Shown: one piece after another, positions 44,311 through 52,723 of the stretch | Layout of the letters: each line of letters begins with the position of its first letter | Position numbering within the stretch: the first letter of the stretch is position 1 | DNA from: Arcanobacterium_A bovis | Lineage (GTDB): Bacteria > Actinomycetota > Actinomycetes > Actinomycetales > Actinomycetaceae | Direction: 5' to 3' (one strand) | Length of the DNA stretch: 64,000 nucleotides | Assembly (NCBI RefSeq): GCF_042655305.1 | Contig: NZ_JBHSLR010000009.1 | Made by a program: the position numbers and the translations under genes | Notes under the pieces: model-generated | The model's input: only the letters and a program-made list of their open reading frames with translations | Told to the model about the DNA's origin: nothing | Databases searched by the model: none

Positions 44311-47216
44311 TAAGCACCTGCCTCGTGTGAAATCTCTTCGATAACCTTCGCATCAAACTTGTCTAAGACTACATTGATTCCAACCAAATTAGATTGCGAA
44401 ATCTCCGGATCGTCTAAAGAAACCTCGTCCCAATCCGATTCCGGCTTCGCTGGCATCGGATTTTCAATGCTCTGTGCAGTATTTTCACGCTCAACAGACG
44501 CCTCGCTCGCAAAATGTGAACTCTGGAACGCAAGCCTTTCTGGTTCAGTTTCGCGCGCAAAACTCGGCTTGAGTGGCGGTGGGGCAGGCATGTTTTGCGC
44601 ATAGAACGGCACGTTCGGGCTCGCTTGCGGCGTTTCTTGAGGCTTTGCTACTGGTGTTACCGCTTGCTCATTTACCTGCGGCATCTCTTGTGGCGACGAC
44701 GACGTTCGCTCCGGTACTGATGCCCGCCTGCTTTCGTTTGAGACGGGCGCCGAAACACCTTCTACCTCAAGTGCCAGCGCAGGCTCCTCATGATCTGCCA
44801 CTTCGCCTAACTCGGAGTCAGCTCCCACTCGCACCTCGGGGATTGCAATTCCGTCGACGAGTGGAGCGAGCACCCCTGCTGGATCGGCAGTAGCGTCGTC
44901 GTTCCCTTCTGCCTGTGCGACGTCACACGACGGATCATAAGCCGGATCGTTCGCTGGATATTCGTACGTGTCGTCTTCGAATTCATCTGGCTCTCGAAGA
45001 TATTCCGAGGTTATAGGCTCACGAGGGCTGGAAGTAGCCGTGCTCCCGCCGGCAGTTGGCTCGGCGGTTGGCATCTGTGCAGCTGGCATTGCACCTGATC
45101 GGACAGCCGGCGTAGCAATTGTGCGCGCATCGGACGATGTAGAAGCGTGTTCAGCTGGCGTGTTCTTTGCTCCGCTGGTCTCGTTCCCACTCGTGCCCTG
45201 CGGAGCTTCAACTTTTGGGGGGCGTTCACCCGAATCTGCGCTGGCAGGTGTGCCATTAGTTTTCCTAAAATCGGCATCCCACGCCACGGAATCTGCCGCA
45301 GTATTGTGTACCCCGTCGTCTCCCGCTGGAGGATTAGCGAGCTTATCTGGCGGAACGAACCGACCTTCGCAGCGCGTTTTCAACCCAGTTTCATCAAAGA
45401 CGGCGTGCGCCAGCGCGAAAATCGTGGGATGGCTGAAATTAAACACCCGCGCGGATTCATCGTCCACGAAGCCCACCACAATAACATTGTTTTCAAAGCT
45501 CACTGCACCAGTTGAGGTAGCAAGCACCTGTGCGGCCTCTGGATTCTCCGAAGTTTTCGCAATGATTGCGGTCCACTTCGCCTGGATGCGTTCCAGATCG
45601 GACAGCTCACGTGGCGCGGCGGCAGGTGAATTCTCAGGTACTGGCGCTGCGGTAGTAGGTTTTGGAGTTTGAGCAGTTTCCGACGCCGATTTAGCTTGCG
45701 GAGCCGCGATAGCGCCCGTAGCCGACTCGGTGTTCGCAGTCGACTCGGCATTAGTAGCCGGCTGAGCTGCCGGTTTTTCAACGGCAGCAAACGACGGCAT
45801 TGGTTGGCGGCGCGGATCCACCACAGGTTTATGCGCAGGTTCGGCTGCTGTTTGCGAGACAGAAGGAGCTGGAGAAGGAACTTGGGCCGATGCGCCAATA
45901 TTAGGCGCGCCTGGCATACTTGGCACGTTCGGAACGCTTGGCATGTTCGGCATATTTGGCATCGGCCGAGCAACGCCGCTGGCAGAAGTACCAGCACCGC
46001 TCGCGGGTGCAGGCGCACTACCCATTGCACCACTCGGTGCAGTACCAGATACACTCCCGCCCGCTACGTTCCCACTCGATACTGGCTGCGTAGGAACAAC
46101 TGGCGCCACGGCGTCGGCCTGCGCCACAATCAAACGCGCACAGAGCAACTCGAGCTGCAAACGCGGCGCAGTTGCTCCCGCCATCGTCGATAGCGCCTCG
46201 TTGACGAGGTCAGCCGAGCGAGAAGCGCGACGTGCTCCCAGCTCCTGAGCTTGCTGCACCATCAATGCATACTGATCATCAGGCACCGAAACGAAAACAT
46301 CGTGCACGGATTCTCCCGCGAGCGCAATAATCACCAAGTCGCGCAGGCGTTGTAAGAGGTCTTCGACGAAGCGGCGCGGATCGTGACCCGAACGCACCAC
46401 AGCGTCCACCACAGCGAACAAAGCTGCACCATCTTGAGCCGAGATAGCTCGCACAGTCTCGTCAAGCAAGGACGCAGACGTGTAACCCAGCAACGCAACG
46501 GCAGATTCGTAATCGAGCGTGACGCCGTCGGAACCACCAATGATTTGGTCAAGCACCGACAGCGTATCGCGCACCGAACCAGTACCCGCACGAACTACCA
46601 AAGAAAGGAGATCGTGACCAGCGGTAATATTCTCGTGCGCACACAGCTGAGCCAAGTAATTCTCCAAGACCGGCGGCGGAACAAGCCGGAACGGATAATG
46701 ATGGGTGCGCGAACGAATCGTGCCAATCACCTTTTCCGGCTCTGTAGTAGCAAAAATGAATTTCACATGTGGAGGCGGCTCTTCCACCAGCTTCAAAAGC
46801 GCGTTAAATCCCTGGTTAGACACCATGTGGGCTTCGTCGATGATGAAAATCTTGAACCGATCACGAACCGGAGCAAACCCAGCCTGTTCGCGCAGCTCAC
46901 GCGCGTCGTCCACACCACCGTGCGAGGCGGCGTCGAGCTCAACCACGTCAAGCGAACCAGAACCGTCACGGGAAAGCTCCCGGCATGATTCACATACGCC
47001 ACAAGGGGTATCGGTTGGGTATTCTGCACAGTTCAAAGCACGAGCAAGAATGCGAGCCGAGGTAGTTTTACCACAACCGCGCGGGCCAGAAAATAGGTAG
47101 GCATGAGTTGTTCGCCCTGCTTCCAGGGCTGCCATCAGCGGTTCAGTTACGTGTTCCTGACCTATAACTTCTTGAAAAGTCTGCGGACGATAACGGCGAT
47201 ACAGGGCAATACTCAC
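44310..47216 (-). CDS. dnaX: DNA polymerase III subunits gamma/tau
   Basis: 968 residues, the clamp-loader ATPase. The AAA+ module (about 1-230) has Walker A GPRGCGKTTSA, four-Cys zinc module CAEYPTDTPCGVCESC, Walker B FIIDEAHMV, and sensor ATTEPEKVIGTIRSR. Domain III follows to about residue 370. The remaining ~600 residues are mostly a Pro/Ala/Ser/Met-rich, repetitive linker (MPNMPNMPSVPNVPSMPG) with a small folded tau-type domain near 545-625. It is long for the family but usual for actinobacteria. The start is GTG 47216; TAGACT lies seven bases upstream on that strand, so a leaderless mRNA is possible. I see no slippery frameshift site. Confidence 0.95.
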   Translation of the reverse strand: MSIALYRRYRPQTFQEVIGQEHVTEPLMAALEAGRTTHAYLFSGPRGCGKTTSARILARALNCAEYPTDTPCGVCESCRELSRDGSGSLDVVELDAASHGGVDDARELREQAGFAPVRDRFKIFIIDEAHMVSNQGFNALLKLVEEPPPHVKFIFATTEPEKVIGTIRSRTHHYPFRLVPPPVLENYLAQLCAHENITAGHDLLSLVVRAGTGSVRDTLSVLDQIIGGSDGVTLDYESAVALLGYTSASLLDETVRAISAQDGAALFAVVDAVVRSGHDPRRFVEDLLQRLRDLVIIALAGESVHDVFVSVPDDQYALMVQQAQELGARRASRSADLVNEALSTMAGATAPRLQLELLCARLIVAQADAVAPVVPTQPVSSGNVAGGSVSGTAPSGAMGSAPAPASGAGTSASGVARPMPNMPNMPSVPNVPSMPGAPNIGASAQVPSPAPSVSQTAAEPAHKPVVDPRRQPMPSFAAVEKPAAQPATNAESTANTESATGAIAAPQAKSASETAQTPKPTTAAPVPENSPAAAPRELSDLERIQAKWTAIIAKTSENPEAAQVLATSTGAVSFENNVIVVGFVDDESARVFNFSHPTIFALAHAVFDETGLKTRCEGRFVPPDKLANPPAGDDGVHNTAADSVAWDADFRKTNGTPASADSGERPPKVEAPQGTSGNETSGAKNTPAEHASTSSDARTIATPAVRSGAMPAAQMPTAEPTAGGSTATSSPREPITSEYLREPDEFEDDTYEYPANDPAYDPSCDVAQAEGNDDATADPAGVLAPLVDGIAIPEVRVGADSELGEVADHEEPALALEVEGVSAPVSNESRRASVPERTSSSPQEMPQVNEQAVTPVAKPQETPQASPNVPFYAQNMPAPPPLKPSFARETEPERLAFQSSHFASEASVERENTAQSIENPMPAKPESDWDEVSLDDPEISQSNLVGINVVLDKFDAKVIEEISHEAGA

Positions 47217-47315
47217 GCCCTCTAGTCTACTTCAATTAGGCGACGCCCGTTAGCCGCTACGAAGTTCTGTGGAGAATTTCGAGGTGATCGTTGGCGGGCT
47301 GAGATTTGTGGAAAA

Positions 47316-48371
47316 TCAGCGCAGAATCGTTACTTCACGCTCAAGACCAGTATCAACTGTGATATTCAACGGTGAAGGATCGACGCCGTTACGCACCATC
47401 TCCCAGCCCAGAGCAGCGATCATCGCGCCATTATCAGTGCAGTAGCGAATCGGCGGGATACGCACGGTGATACCACGCTTAGCAGCGCGTTCTTCAGCAA
47501 GTGCACGCAGCCGGGAATTTGCCGAGAAGCCGCCACCGATCACCAAAGTATCGCAATCGTTGAGCTCACACGCCTTAATAGCCTTGCCGACCAGCGAATC
47601 AGCCACCGCCTCAGAAAAACCAGCAGCAATATCAGCTTTCGGAATTTCCTCGCCGCGCTGCTGAAGCCCTTCGATGTGCCGCGCCACCGCCGTCTTCAAT
47701 CCTGAGAAGGAGTAATCGTACTGGTGGAGAGCTTGGTTCTTGCCGGAGGTTAAACCACGCGGGAAACGGATCGCAGTTGGATCGCCTTCCTTCGCGAGTC
47801 GATCAACGTGCGGACCGCCTGGGTACGGAAGCCCAAGGAGACGACCAACCTTGTCGAAAGCCTCACCAGCGGCGTCGTCCAAAGTTCCGCCAAGTTCGAC
47901 GACGTCGGACACAATATTCTTGATGAGCAGCAGGTGCGAGTGCCCACCGGAAACCACCAGACCCACGAATTTCTCAGGGAAATCACCATGAACGAGTTCG
48001 TCCACCGCGATGTGTCCGATAATATGATTGACGCCGTAAAAAGGCTTCCCGAGAGCCAGCGCGAGGGCTTTAGCTGCCGAAACACCTACCGTAAGCGGAC
48101 CAACAAGACCAGGACCTGCGGTTGCGGCAACCGCATCGACGTCGGCCAAAGTGACGCCCGCCTTTTCCAAAGCAGCGTCGAGAGTCGGAACGAAAGATTC
48201 TAGGTGAGCACGGGAGGCAATCTCAGGAATAATGCCACCATAACGTGCATATTCGTCCATTGACGTTGCAGTGACATCGGCGAGAAGTTCACCATTGCGC
48301 ACCAGCGCCACACCAGTTTCATCGCAGGACGTTTCGATACCTAAAACAAGTTCATTCACGGTGTCCATCAT
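47316..48371 (-). CDS. tsaD: tRNA N6-adenosine threonylcarbamoyltransferase TsaD
   Basis: 351 residues. Transfers the threonylcarbamoyl group onto A37 of ANN-reading tRNAs with TsaB/TsaE. Metal-binding His pair in VNHIIGHIAVD, ATP-site blocks VSGGHSHLLL, TLDDAAGEAFDKVGRLL and VIGGGFSANSRLR, and the N-terminal ASKHA signature LGIETSCDETGVALV. The start is ATG 48371 or the adjacent ATG 48368. The SRP RNA gene lies upstream on the same strand. No tsaB is next to it in this window. Confidence 0.96.
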   Translation of the reverse strand: MMDTVNELVLGIETSCDETGVALVRNGELLADVTATSMDEYARYGGIIPEIASRAHLESFVPTLDAALEKAGVTLADVDAVAATAGPGLVGPLTVGVSAAKALALALGKPFYGVNHIIGHIAVDELVHGDFPEKFVGLVVSGGHSHLLLIKNIVSDVVELGGTLDDAAGEAFDKVGRLLGLPYPGGPHVDRLAKEGDPTAIRFPRGLTSGKNQALHQYDYSFSGLKTAVARHIEGLQQRGEEIPKADIAAGFSEAVADSLVGKAIKACELNDCDTLVIGGGFSANSRLRALAEERAAKRGITVRIPPIRYCTDNGAMIAALGWEMVRNGVDPSPLNITVDTGLEREVTILR

Positions 48372-48523
48372 AATGCGGCGCGGGATTTGTAGCCACCGAC
48401 GTGGGGGTGATGTTCACGTAATGCTCAGCGGCGAGAGCGTGAGAAGTTTGGAGTTGGTGGCGAGGCTTGGTAAGCACCGAAAGCAACCACCCTCAGCAAG
48501 AGGAGAAGAGTACAGATGTTAGA

Positions 48524-48619
48524 TACAGGACGCCCCACGCACCCGCCAGAGCTCCCGTGCCCTTGCTGCATTCCTGCCCTGGGGGATTCCGAAAGATGAC
48601 GCCACGTGGGGAGTCGTGA
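48524..48619 (-). ncRNA. ffs: Signal recognition particle RNA, small bacterial (4.5S) type
   Basis: The minus strand reads through the conserved apical loop: CCCAGGGCAGGAATGCAGC, then AAGGGCACGGGAGCTCTGGCGGG. Terminal arms CCCCACG (48605-48611) and CGTGGGG (48533-48539) pair. The layout matches the small SRP RNA that binds Ffh. Ends are approximate by several bases. Confidence 0.87.
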
Positions 48620-48795
48620 CTATCCTATATGAGCGACGAAGATTTAGCCAAACCTGCAAAATTGGCGAAATGCTGGGCACAAACCTAACGCAAGCGGCGA
48701 TATGAGACACAAAACACCGCCGTCATCCAGAAATTAATTTTCAAAAACAGGCATCGAACAAGTACACTATTCGGGTATGCTCTTGTGAGCTACAC

Positions 48796-48880
48796 GGAGG
48801 TATCGCCTAGTGGCCTATGGCGCACGCTTGGAAAGCGTGTTGGGTGCAAGCCCTCGGGGGTTCGAATCCCCCTACCTCCG
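48796..48880 (+). tRNA. tRNA-Ser (anticodon GGA)
   Basis: 85-nt class II tRNA. Acceptor GGAGGTA/TACCTCC with discriminator G. The anticodon stem CACGC/GCGTG closes TTGGAAA (anticodon GGA). A long variable arm follows (TTGGGTGCAAGCCCTC), then the T-arm GGGGGTTCGAATCCCCC. The 3' CCA is not encoded. Confidence 0.96.
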
Positions 48881-48886
48881 CAGTTG

Positions 48887-48930
48887 CCTGCTGACGCGGA
48901 TCATTTCGCATCAGCAGGTTTTTTGTTTTT
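48887..48930 (+). terminator. Intrinsic terminator of tRNA-Ser
   Basis: CCTGCTGA (48887-48894) pairs with TCAGCAGG (48911-48918), with a GCG/CGC extension, followed by TTTTTTGTTTTT. It is the most classical terminator in the window and contrasts with the U-less hairpins elsewhere. Confidence 0.93.
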
Positions 48931-49263
48931 CTAAGCGCAGCCGCCTTCGCATTTTCATATCACACCAATGCCGGTAGTATAATGCACCACATTTTTAACA
49001 CATGCCCAGACGTTCAAATCCAAGCACCCCGAGAGCAAGATATTTCACCCACACCTAAAACGGCTTTCTTACCGGCAAACTCACACTACAAAGCTATGAA
49101 TAAATCCGCCATTCGCACCTCAAAAGAAGCAGATTTATAAGACACTCTACCCAGATTTTTATAAAAGCCGAGCAAAATAACCAAATTATCCGTGACACTT
49201 TACCTTGAGCTATGCTACATTTTATTACAACCAGTACTAAACGAGCACGTATGGAATATTGTT
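48931..49263. other. AT-rich intergenic region without a gene
   Basis: 333 bp between the tRNA-Ser terminator and the Cys-rich regulator. It contains a TATAAT near 48977 and several AT-rich stretches, and must include the regulator's promoter. An in-frame upstream extension of the regulator (from 49192) lacks a ribosome site. Nothing else is seen. Confidence 0.5.
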
Positions 49264-49842
49264 ATGAAATTGTCTGAAATCCAAAAATCAATCTTGAGCT
49301 ACCTCCAACAAAAAGAGGATTGGGCAACGATTGTAGAAATTGCGGACACCCTTGAAGTTCACCCCAACTCAGCTCGTAGTGCTGTTACAAAGCTAACCAA
49401 CGGTGGAATGCTTGAACGTAGCCAACAGCGCGACGGCAAAAAAGGTCGCCCCACGTTTGTGTTCCGCGCTCGCACCGGCCGTTTCCCGGTGTTGCGCGAG
49501 GCAATCGCAACGATTGAGCATTCGTCTGAACAGGAAAAAGCGATCGTCGAAGCCTTAATTAGCGGCAAATACGAAGGCATTCTCGAAAATGAAGAAGATT
49601 TGATGTCCGCGATCATGGACTTCCTCGCCAAAATCGATATCGAATGCTACGAGGAAGACGGCAAGGTCTATGTATCATCGTGTCCATTACGCAATGGCGA
49701 TGATATTCCTGGATTCACCTGCAGAATGCACCGCATGATTATCCAACAAGCTGTTGGCAAGCGTGGAACCGTGATGCTAAGTCCAGTTCGTGTAGACGGC
49801 GAATGCCGCCTTTCTGTGCGCGAAACAAAAATGTCGGCGTGA
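49264..49842 (+). CDS. Winged-helix regulator with Cys cluster (SufR-like)
   Basis: 192 residues. An N-terminal winged helix (about 5-75: SILSYLQQKEDWATIVEIADTLEVHPNSARSAVTKLTNGGMLERS, then KKGRPTFVF wing) is followed by a ligand domain. Near the C-terminus the Cys pattern CPLRNGDDIPGFTCRMHR then GECRLSV recalls SufR and related regulators that hold an Fe-S cluster or metal (family: CPxxxx...C...H/C...C). An additional Cys lies in DIECYEED. Start chosen at ATG 49264 (MKLSEIQKS). No suf genes are in the window, so targets are unknown. Lower GC than its neighbours. Confidence 0.75.
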   Translation: MKLSEIQKSILSYLQQKEDWATIVEIADTLEVHPNSARSAVTKLTNGGMLERSQQRDGKKGRPTFVFRARTGRFPVLREAIATIEHSSEQEKAIVEALISGKYEGILENEEDLMSAIMDFLAKIDIECYEEDGKVYVSSCPLRNGDDIPGFTCRMHRMIIQQAVGKRGTVMLSPVRVDGECRLSVRETKMSA

Positions 49843-49884
49843 TTCCTCTCCCCACGAGCGCCTTCACTAGGCTAGATTTATTCC

Positions 49885-50469
49885 GTGAACGAAAGACTTT
49901 CTGAAAGCAAAGCGCGATCTGAGTATCGGAAAAAAATCCACGAGCGCCAAGTGCTACTTTTCGGCATTATCGGTGCAGTGATGCTTTTTCTGCTCTTGAT
50001 CAATACCCTATTTTCGACGGGCCTCGTGCCGTTCCCTTTCAAGCATGACTTTTCACGTAAAGAGGGCGTGACGCTCGTTTACCCCTGCGCGAACGACGAC
50101 GCAAAGCCAGCTGACTTGAAAACGATTCCGGCGCGAGTGTTCAACGCAAGCGGAAAATCAGGTGTTGCCAAGCAAGTAAGCGACGCACTCAAAGCCCGTG
50201 GCGTACAGGTTTCTGCTACGGCAAACTGGGATGGCGAAGCGAAGGTTTCCGAATCGACTCGTATCCTCACCGGCGTTGATGGCATTAACAATGCCTATAC
50301 ACTACGCGCATTTTTCCCGCAGTCGAAGATCGTTTTTGATAGCACGCTCAAGTCTGAGATCGTTGATGTTGTGATTGGCGAGGGTTGGCAGGAAATGCAC
50401 GCTCAACCCACCGAGCAAGACTTCCTTGAAGCGATGAAGTCTCAAGAAAAGTGCACGAAGGATCTGTAG
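49885..50469 (+). CDS. LytR_C-domain membrane protein
   Basis: 194 residues. A short cytoplasmic N-terminus, one transmembrane helix (about 27-46, LFGIIGAVMLFLLLINTLF), a short linker and a C-terminal LytR_C domain (about 80-175; IPARVFNASGKSGVAKQVSDALKARGVQVS). The domain is the one attached to LytR-CpsA-Psr cell-wall ligases, but no ligase domain is present. It starts at GTG 49885; TAGATT ends six bases before it and there is no Shine-Dalgarno, a leaderless arrangement. It is the second LytR_C protein in this window (compare 12164-12835), with a far shorter spacer. Confidence 0.84.
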   Translation: MNERLSESKARSEYRKKIHERQVLLFGIIGAVMLFLLLINTLFSTGLVPFPFKHDFSRKEGVTLVYPCANDDAKPADLKTIPARVFNASGKSGVAKQVSDALKARGVQVSATANWDGEAKVSESTRILTGVDGINNAYTLRAFFPQSKIVFDSTLKSEIVDVVIGEGWQEMHAQPTEQDFLEAMKSQEKCTKDL

Positions 50470-50545
50470 TAGTCTGTAAAGCCTCGCTCTTGAGCTAAAC
50501 ACAGCTATTAACATTTCACCTGCATGTTTTATTTGCTTACTAGCA

Positions 50546-50581
50546 CTGGGGGTGTACATCATTCATGATGTACACCCCCAG
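50546..50581. terminator. Perfect 16-17-bp hairpin between convergent genes
   Basis: Arms 50546-50562 and 50565-50581 (CTGGGGGTGTACATCAT) form a continuous stem with a tetraloop-size end. It lies between the LytR_C gene (plus) and uracil permease (minus), able to serve both. No T-run. Confidence 0.7.
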
Positions 50582-50602
50582 CCACACTAGCCAGTGCCTA
50601 AT

Positions 50603-51961
50603 TTAGCGAATCAGCATGCCCGGCTCTAGTTCAGCTCCTGCAGGTGCCGACGCCGGAGACGCAGCTTCTTGCGAAGTGCCACGCCACCGAGAAATCGAGC
50701 GCATAAGGTGATAGATGAGGATTGCGCAGAAGGAACCAATCGCAATACCTTCAAATACCATGCCGCCCAAGTGAAAACTGTAATTAGCGATCGCCACTAC
50801 CATCGCAACTGCCGCAGTATTGAGATTTACCGGATCGGAGAAATCCACCCGATTTTGTACCCAAATTCGTACGCCGAGCATGCCAATCATTCCATACAGA
50901 ACAGTTGCCGCTCCCCCAAGTACACCCGGCGGAATTGTTGCGATCAGCTGGCCAAACTTCGGGAACATCGACAGTGCCAGCGCAATACTCGCTGCAATAA
51001 TGTAGGCGGCAGTCGAATATATCCTCGTTGCAGCCATCACGCCAATATTTTCAGCATATGTGGTGGTACCCGAACCGCCACCAGCACCAGCGAACATGGT
51101 TGAGATACCGTCAGCGAAAAGCGCACGTCCAGTAACGTCGTCGAGATCTTTTCCAGTCATTGCCGATACCGACTTCACGTGCCCCACATTCTCAGCGATG
51201 AGCACTAAAACCACTGGCACGAAAAGGCCCAGTAGCGAGGCATCGAATGCCGGCGCACGAAAATGGGGCACACCCAGCCAAGATGCATCTGAAATCGCTG
51301 TAAAATCGACCTCACCGCGCACCACGGCCACAACGTATCCCACGAGCACACCAACGAGAATCGACAAACGTCCGAGAATCCCACGGAACAACACTGTAAC
51401 AAGGAGAATAGTAACGATAGTGACGATAGCCGTCACCGGCGCCGTCTTGACGTTGTTCCACGCTGCCGGAGCCAAATTGAAACCGATAAGCGAGACAATC
51501 GCACCGGTCACTACCGGAGGCATGAGCTTGTCGATCCACCGCGCGCCTGCGAAGTGCACAATCACACCCACCAATGCGAGAGTTACACCCACGGCAATGA
51601 TTCCACCCTGCGCCAATGCTGCTTTTGCTTCATCGAGTGGCGCGCCGCCGCCGGCCACATATCCCGTTACCGCCCCAATCGGCGCCAATAAAGCGAAGGA
51701 CGACCCCAAATAAGATGGAAGCCGCCCCGCCGTCACCAAGATAAAAAGAATGGTTCCGAATCCGGTGAAAAATAACGTCGTTGCCGGATCGAAACCAGTT
51801 AATAGCGGAACCAAGAACGTGGCTCCAAACATTGCCACCACGTGTTGAGCTCCAATGCCAAACATAATTGGCCAGTTCATTCGTTCATTAGGAAGAACCA
51901 CATCGCCCGGGGGCATATGTTTGCCATTTCCGTGTAATTTCCAACCCAGCTTCTGCGCCAT
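50603..51961 (-). CDS. uraA: Uracil/xanthine permease (NCS2 family)
   Basis: 452 residues with about 14 membrane segments in the UraA fold. Typical blocks are MFGIGAQHVVAMFGATFLVPLLTGF, PSYLGSSFALLAPIGAVTGY, VPVVLVLIAENVGHVKSVSAMTG (the conserved Glu for substrate and proton) and GAGGGSGTTTYAENIGVMAATRIYST (the NCS2 signature). It favours uracil over xanthine by its similarity to UraA, but this is not certain. GAGGAG lies just upstream of the ATG. Single gene, convergent with the LytR_C protein. Confidence 0.93.
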   Translation of the reverse strand: MAQKLGWKLHGNGKHMPPGDVVLPNERMNWPIMFGIGAQHVVAMFGATFLVPLLTGFDPATTLFFTGFGTILFILVTAGRLPSYLGSSFALLAPIGAVTGYVAGGGAPLDEAKAALAQGGIIAVGVTLALVGVIVHFAGARWIDKLMPPVVTGAIVSLIGFNLAPAAWNNVKTAPVTAIVTIVTILLVTVLFRGILGRLSILVGVLVGYVVAVVRGEVDFTAISDASWLGVPHFRAPAFDASLLGLFVPVVLVLIAENVGHVKSVSAMTGKDLDDVTGRALFADGISTMFAGAGGGSGTTTYAENIGVMAATRIYSTAAYIIAASIALALSMFPKFGQLIATIPPGVLGGAATVLYGMIGMLGVRIWVQNRVDFSDPVNLNTAAVAMVVAIANYSFHLGGMVFEGIAIGSFCAILIYHLMRSISRWRGTSQEAASPASAPAGAELEPGMLIR

Positions 51962-52183
51962 AACTTCTCCTCTTAGTTAGTGGATTCTCAGTTATGGTAG
52001 TGGCTCGAAGCCGCTTTCCGCGCACTGTCCAGATGTTGTAGTATTCACGGTTCAAAATACGGAATTTTTGAGCAATTCATGGCAGACTTATAGCAGTGTT
52101 TTTTCTACGGCCGCTTATGCGCAACAGACGCGCACGTCTAAGCCGAGTCCGTAACCACTAAAGCCCGAATTACCAGCGTTAAT

Positions 52184-52723
52184 TCAGCGTTCAAACACGT
52201 ATAGCGTTTCGAAAAATTCCGTAATCACCTCAGCGCGCTCATCAAATTCGCCGCCAAGGTCGGAAATCTCACGTTCAAAGAAATCGCGATGCGCACGAAC
52301 CCAATCTGCGTAGCTACCTTCGCCCTCCGCTTGGGCAACATGCTCATCAACATCGGCAAATGGCACGATCTCAATCGCAGTATTGCACAACAAAGCGCGT
52401 GGAACGCCGTCGCCATCACATAAAATGCTCAAATCGCCCACGGTGGGAATCGGTACACCCGCCTTTGCATACGAAGGTAGGTACGACGACGTAGCACGCT
52501 TCTTGCCTTGCGTCACCAGCTCACACAAACGGTTCGCCTGCTCACGATCCATACCGAATGCGAACGACGACGGTCGCAACGATGTCAAATCGTCCTGCGA
52601 GCTAAAACTCTCCGCCAAATTTAACTTCGCCGCATTGATGGCATGAATCCAAAAAGCTTCCAAATCAGCAGATCGCGGCTCGATAATCTTCTGTGATCCA
52701 AGCGTATCGTGTGGCTCAACCAT
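52184..52723 (-). CDS. ASCH-domain protein
   Basis: 179 residues. The core FAFGMDREQANRLCELVTQGKKRATSSYLPSY, followed by PTVGDLSILCDGDGVPRALL and GEGSYADWVRAHRDFF, is the ASCH fold (PUA-related, RNA-binding or RNA-hydrolysing). The GKKRATSS segment corresponds to the family's conserved GxKxxT motif. Start chosen at ATG 52723 with GGTGAG upstream; it overlaps the end of the upstream hypothetical gene by 8 nt. A role in RNA or nucleotide metabolism is inferred only from the family. Confidence 0.82.
   Translation of the reverse strand: MVEPHDTLGSQKIIEPRSADLEAFWIHAINAAKLNLAESFSSQDDLTSLRPSSFAFGMDREQANRLCELVTQGKKRATSSYLPSYAKAGVPIPTVGDLSILCDGDGVPRALLCNTAIEIVPFADVDEHVAQAEGEGSYADWVRAHRDFFEREISDLGGEFDERAEVITEFFETLYVFER

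Noticed and set aside
44310..47216. Programmed frameshift for the gamma subunit in dnaX
   Set aside because: No A AAA AAG-type slippery site is visible in the relevant region; long tau proteins without frameshift are common in actinobacteria.
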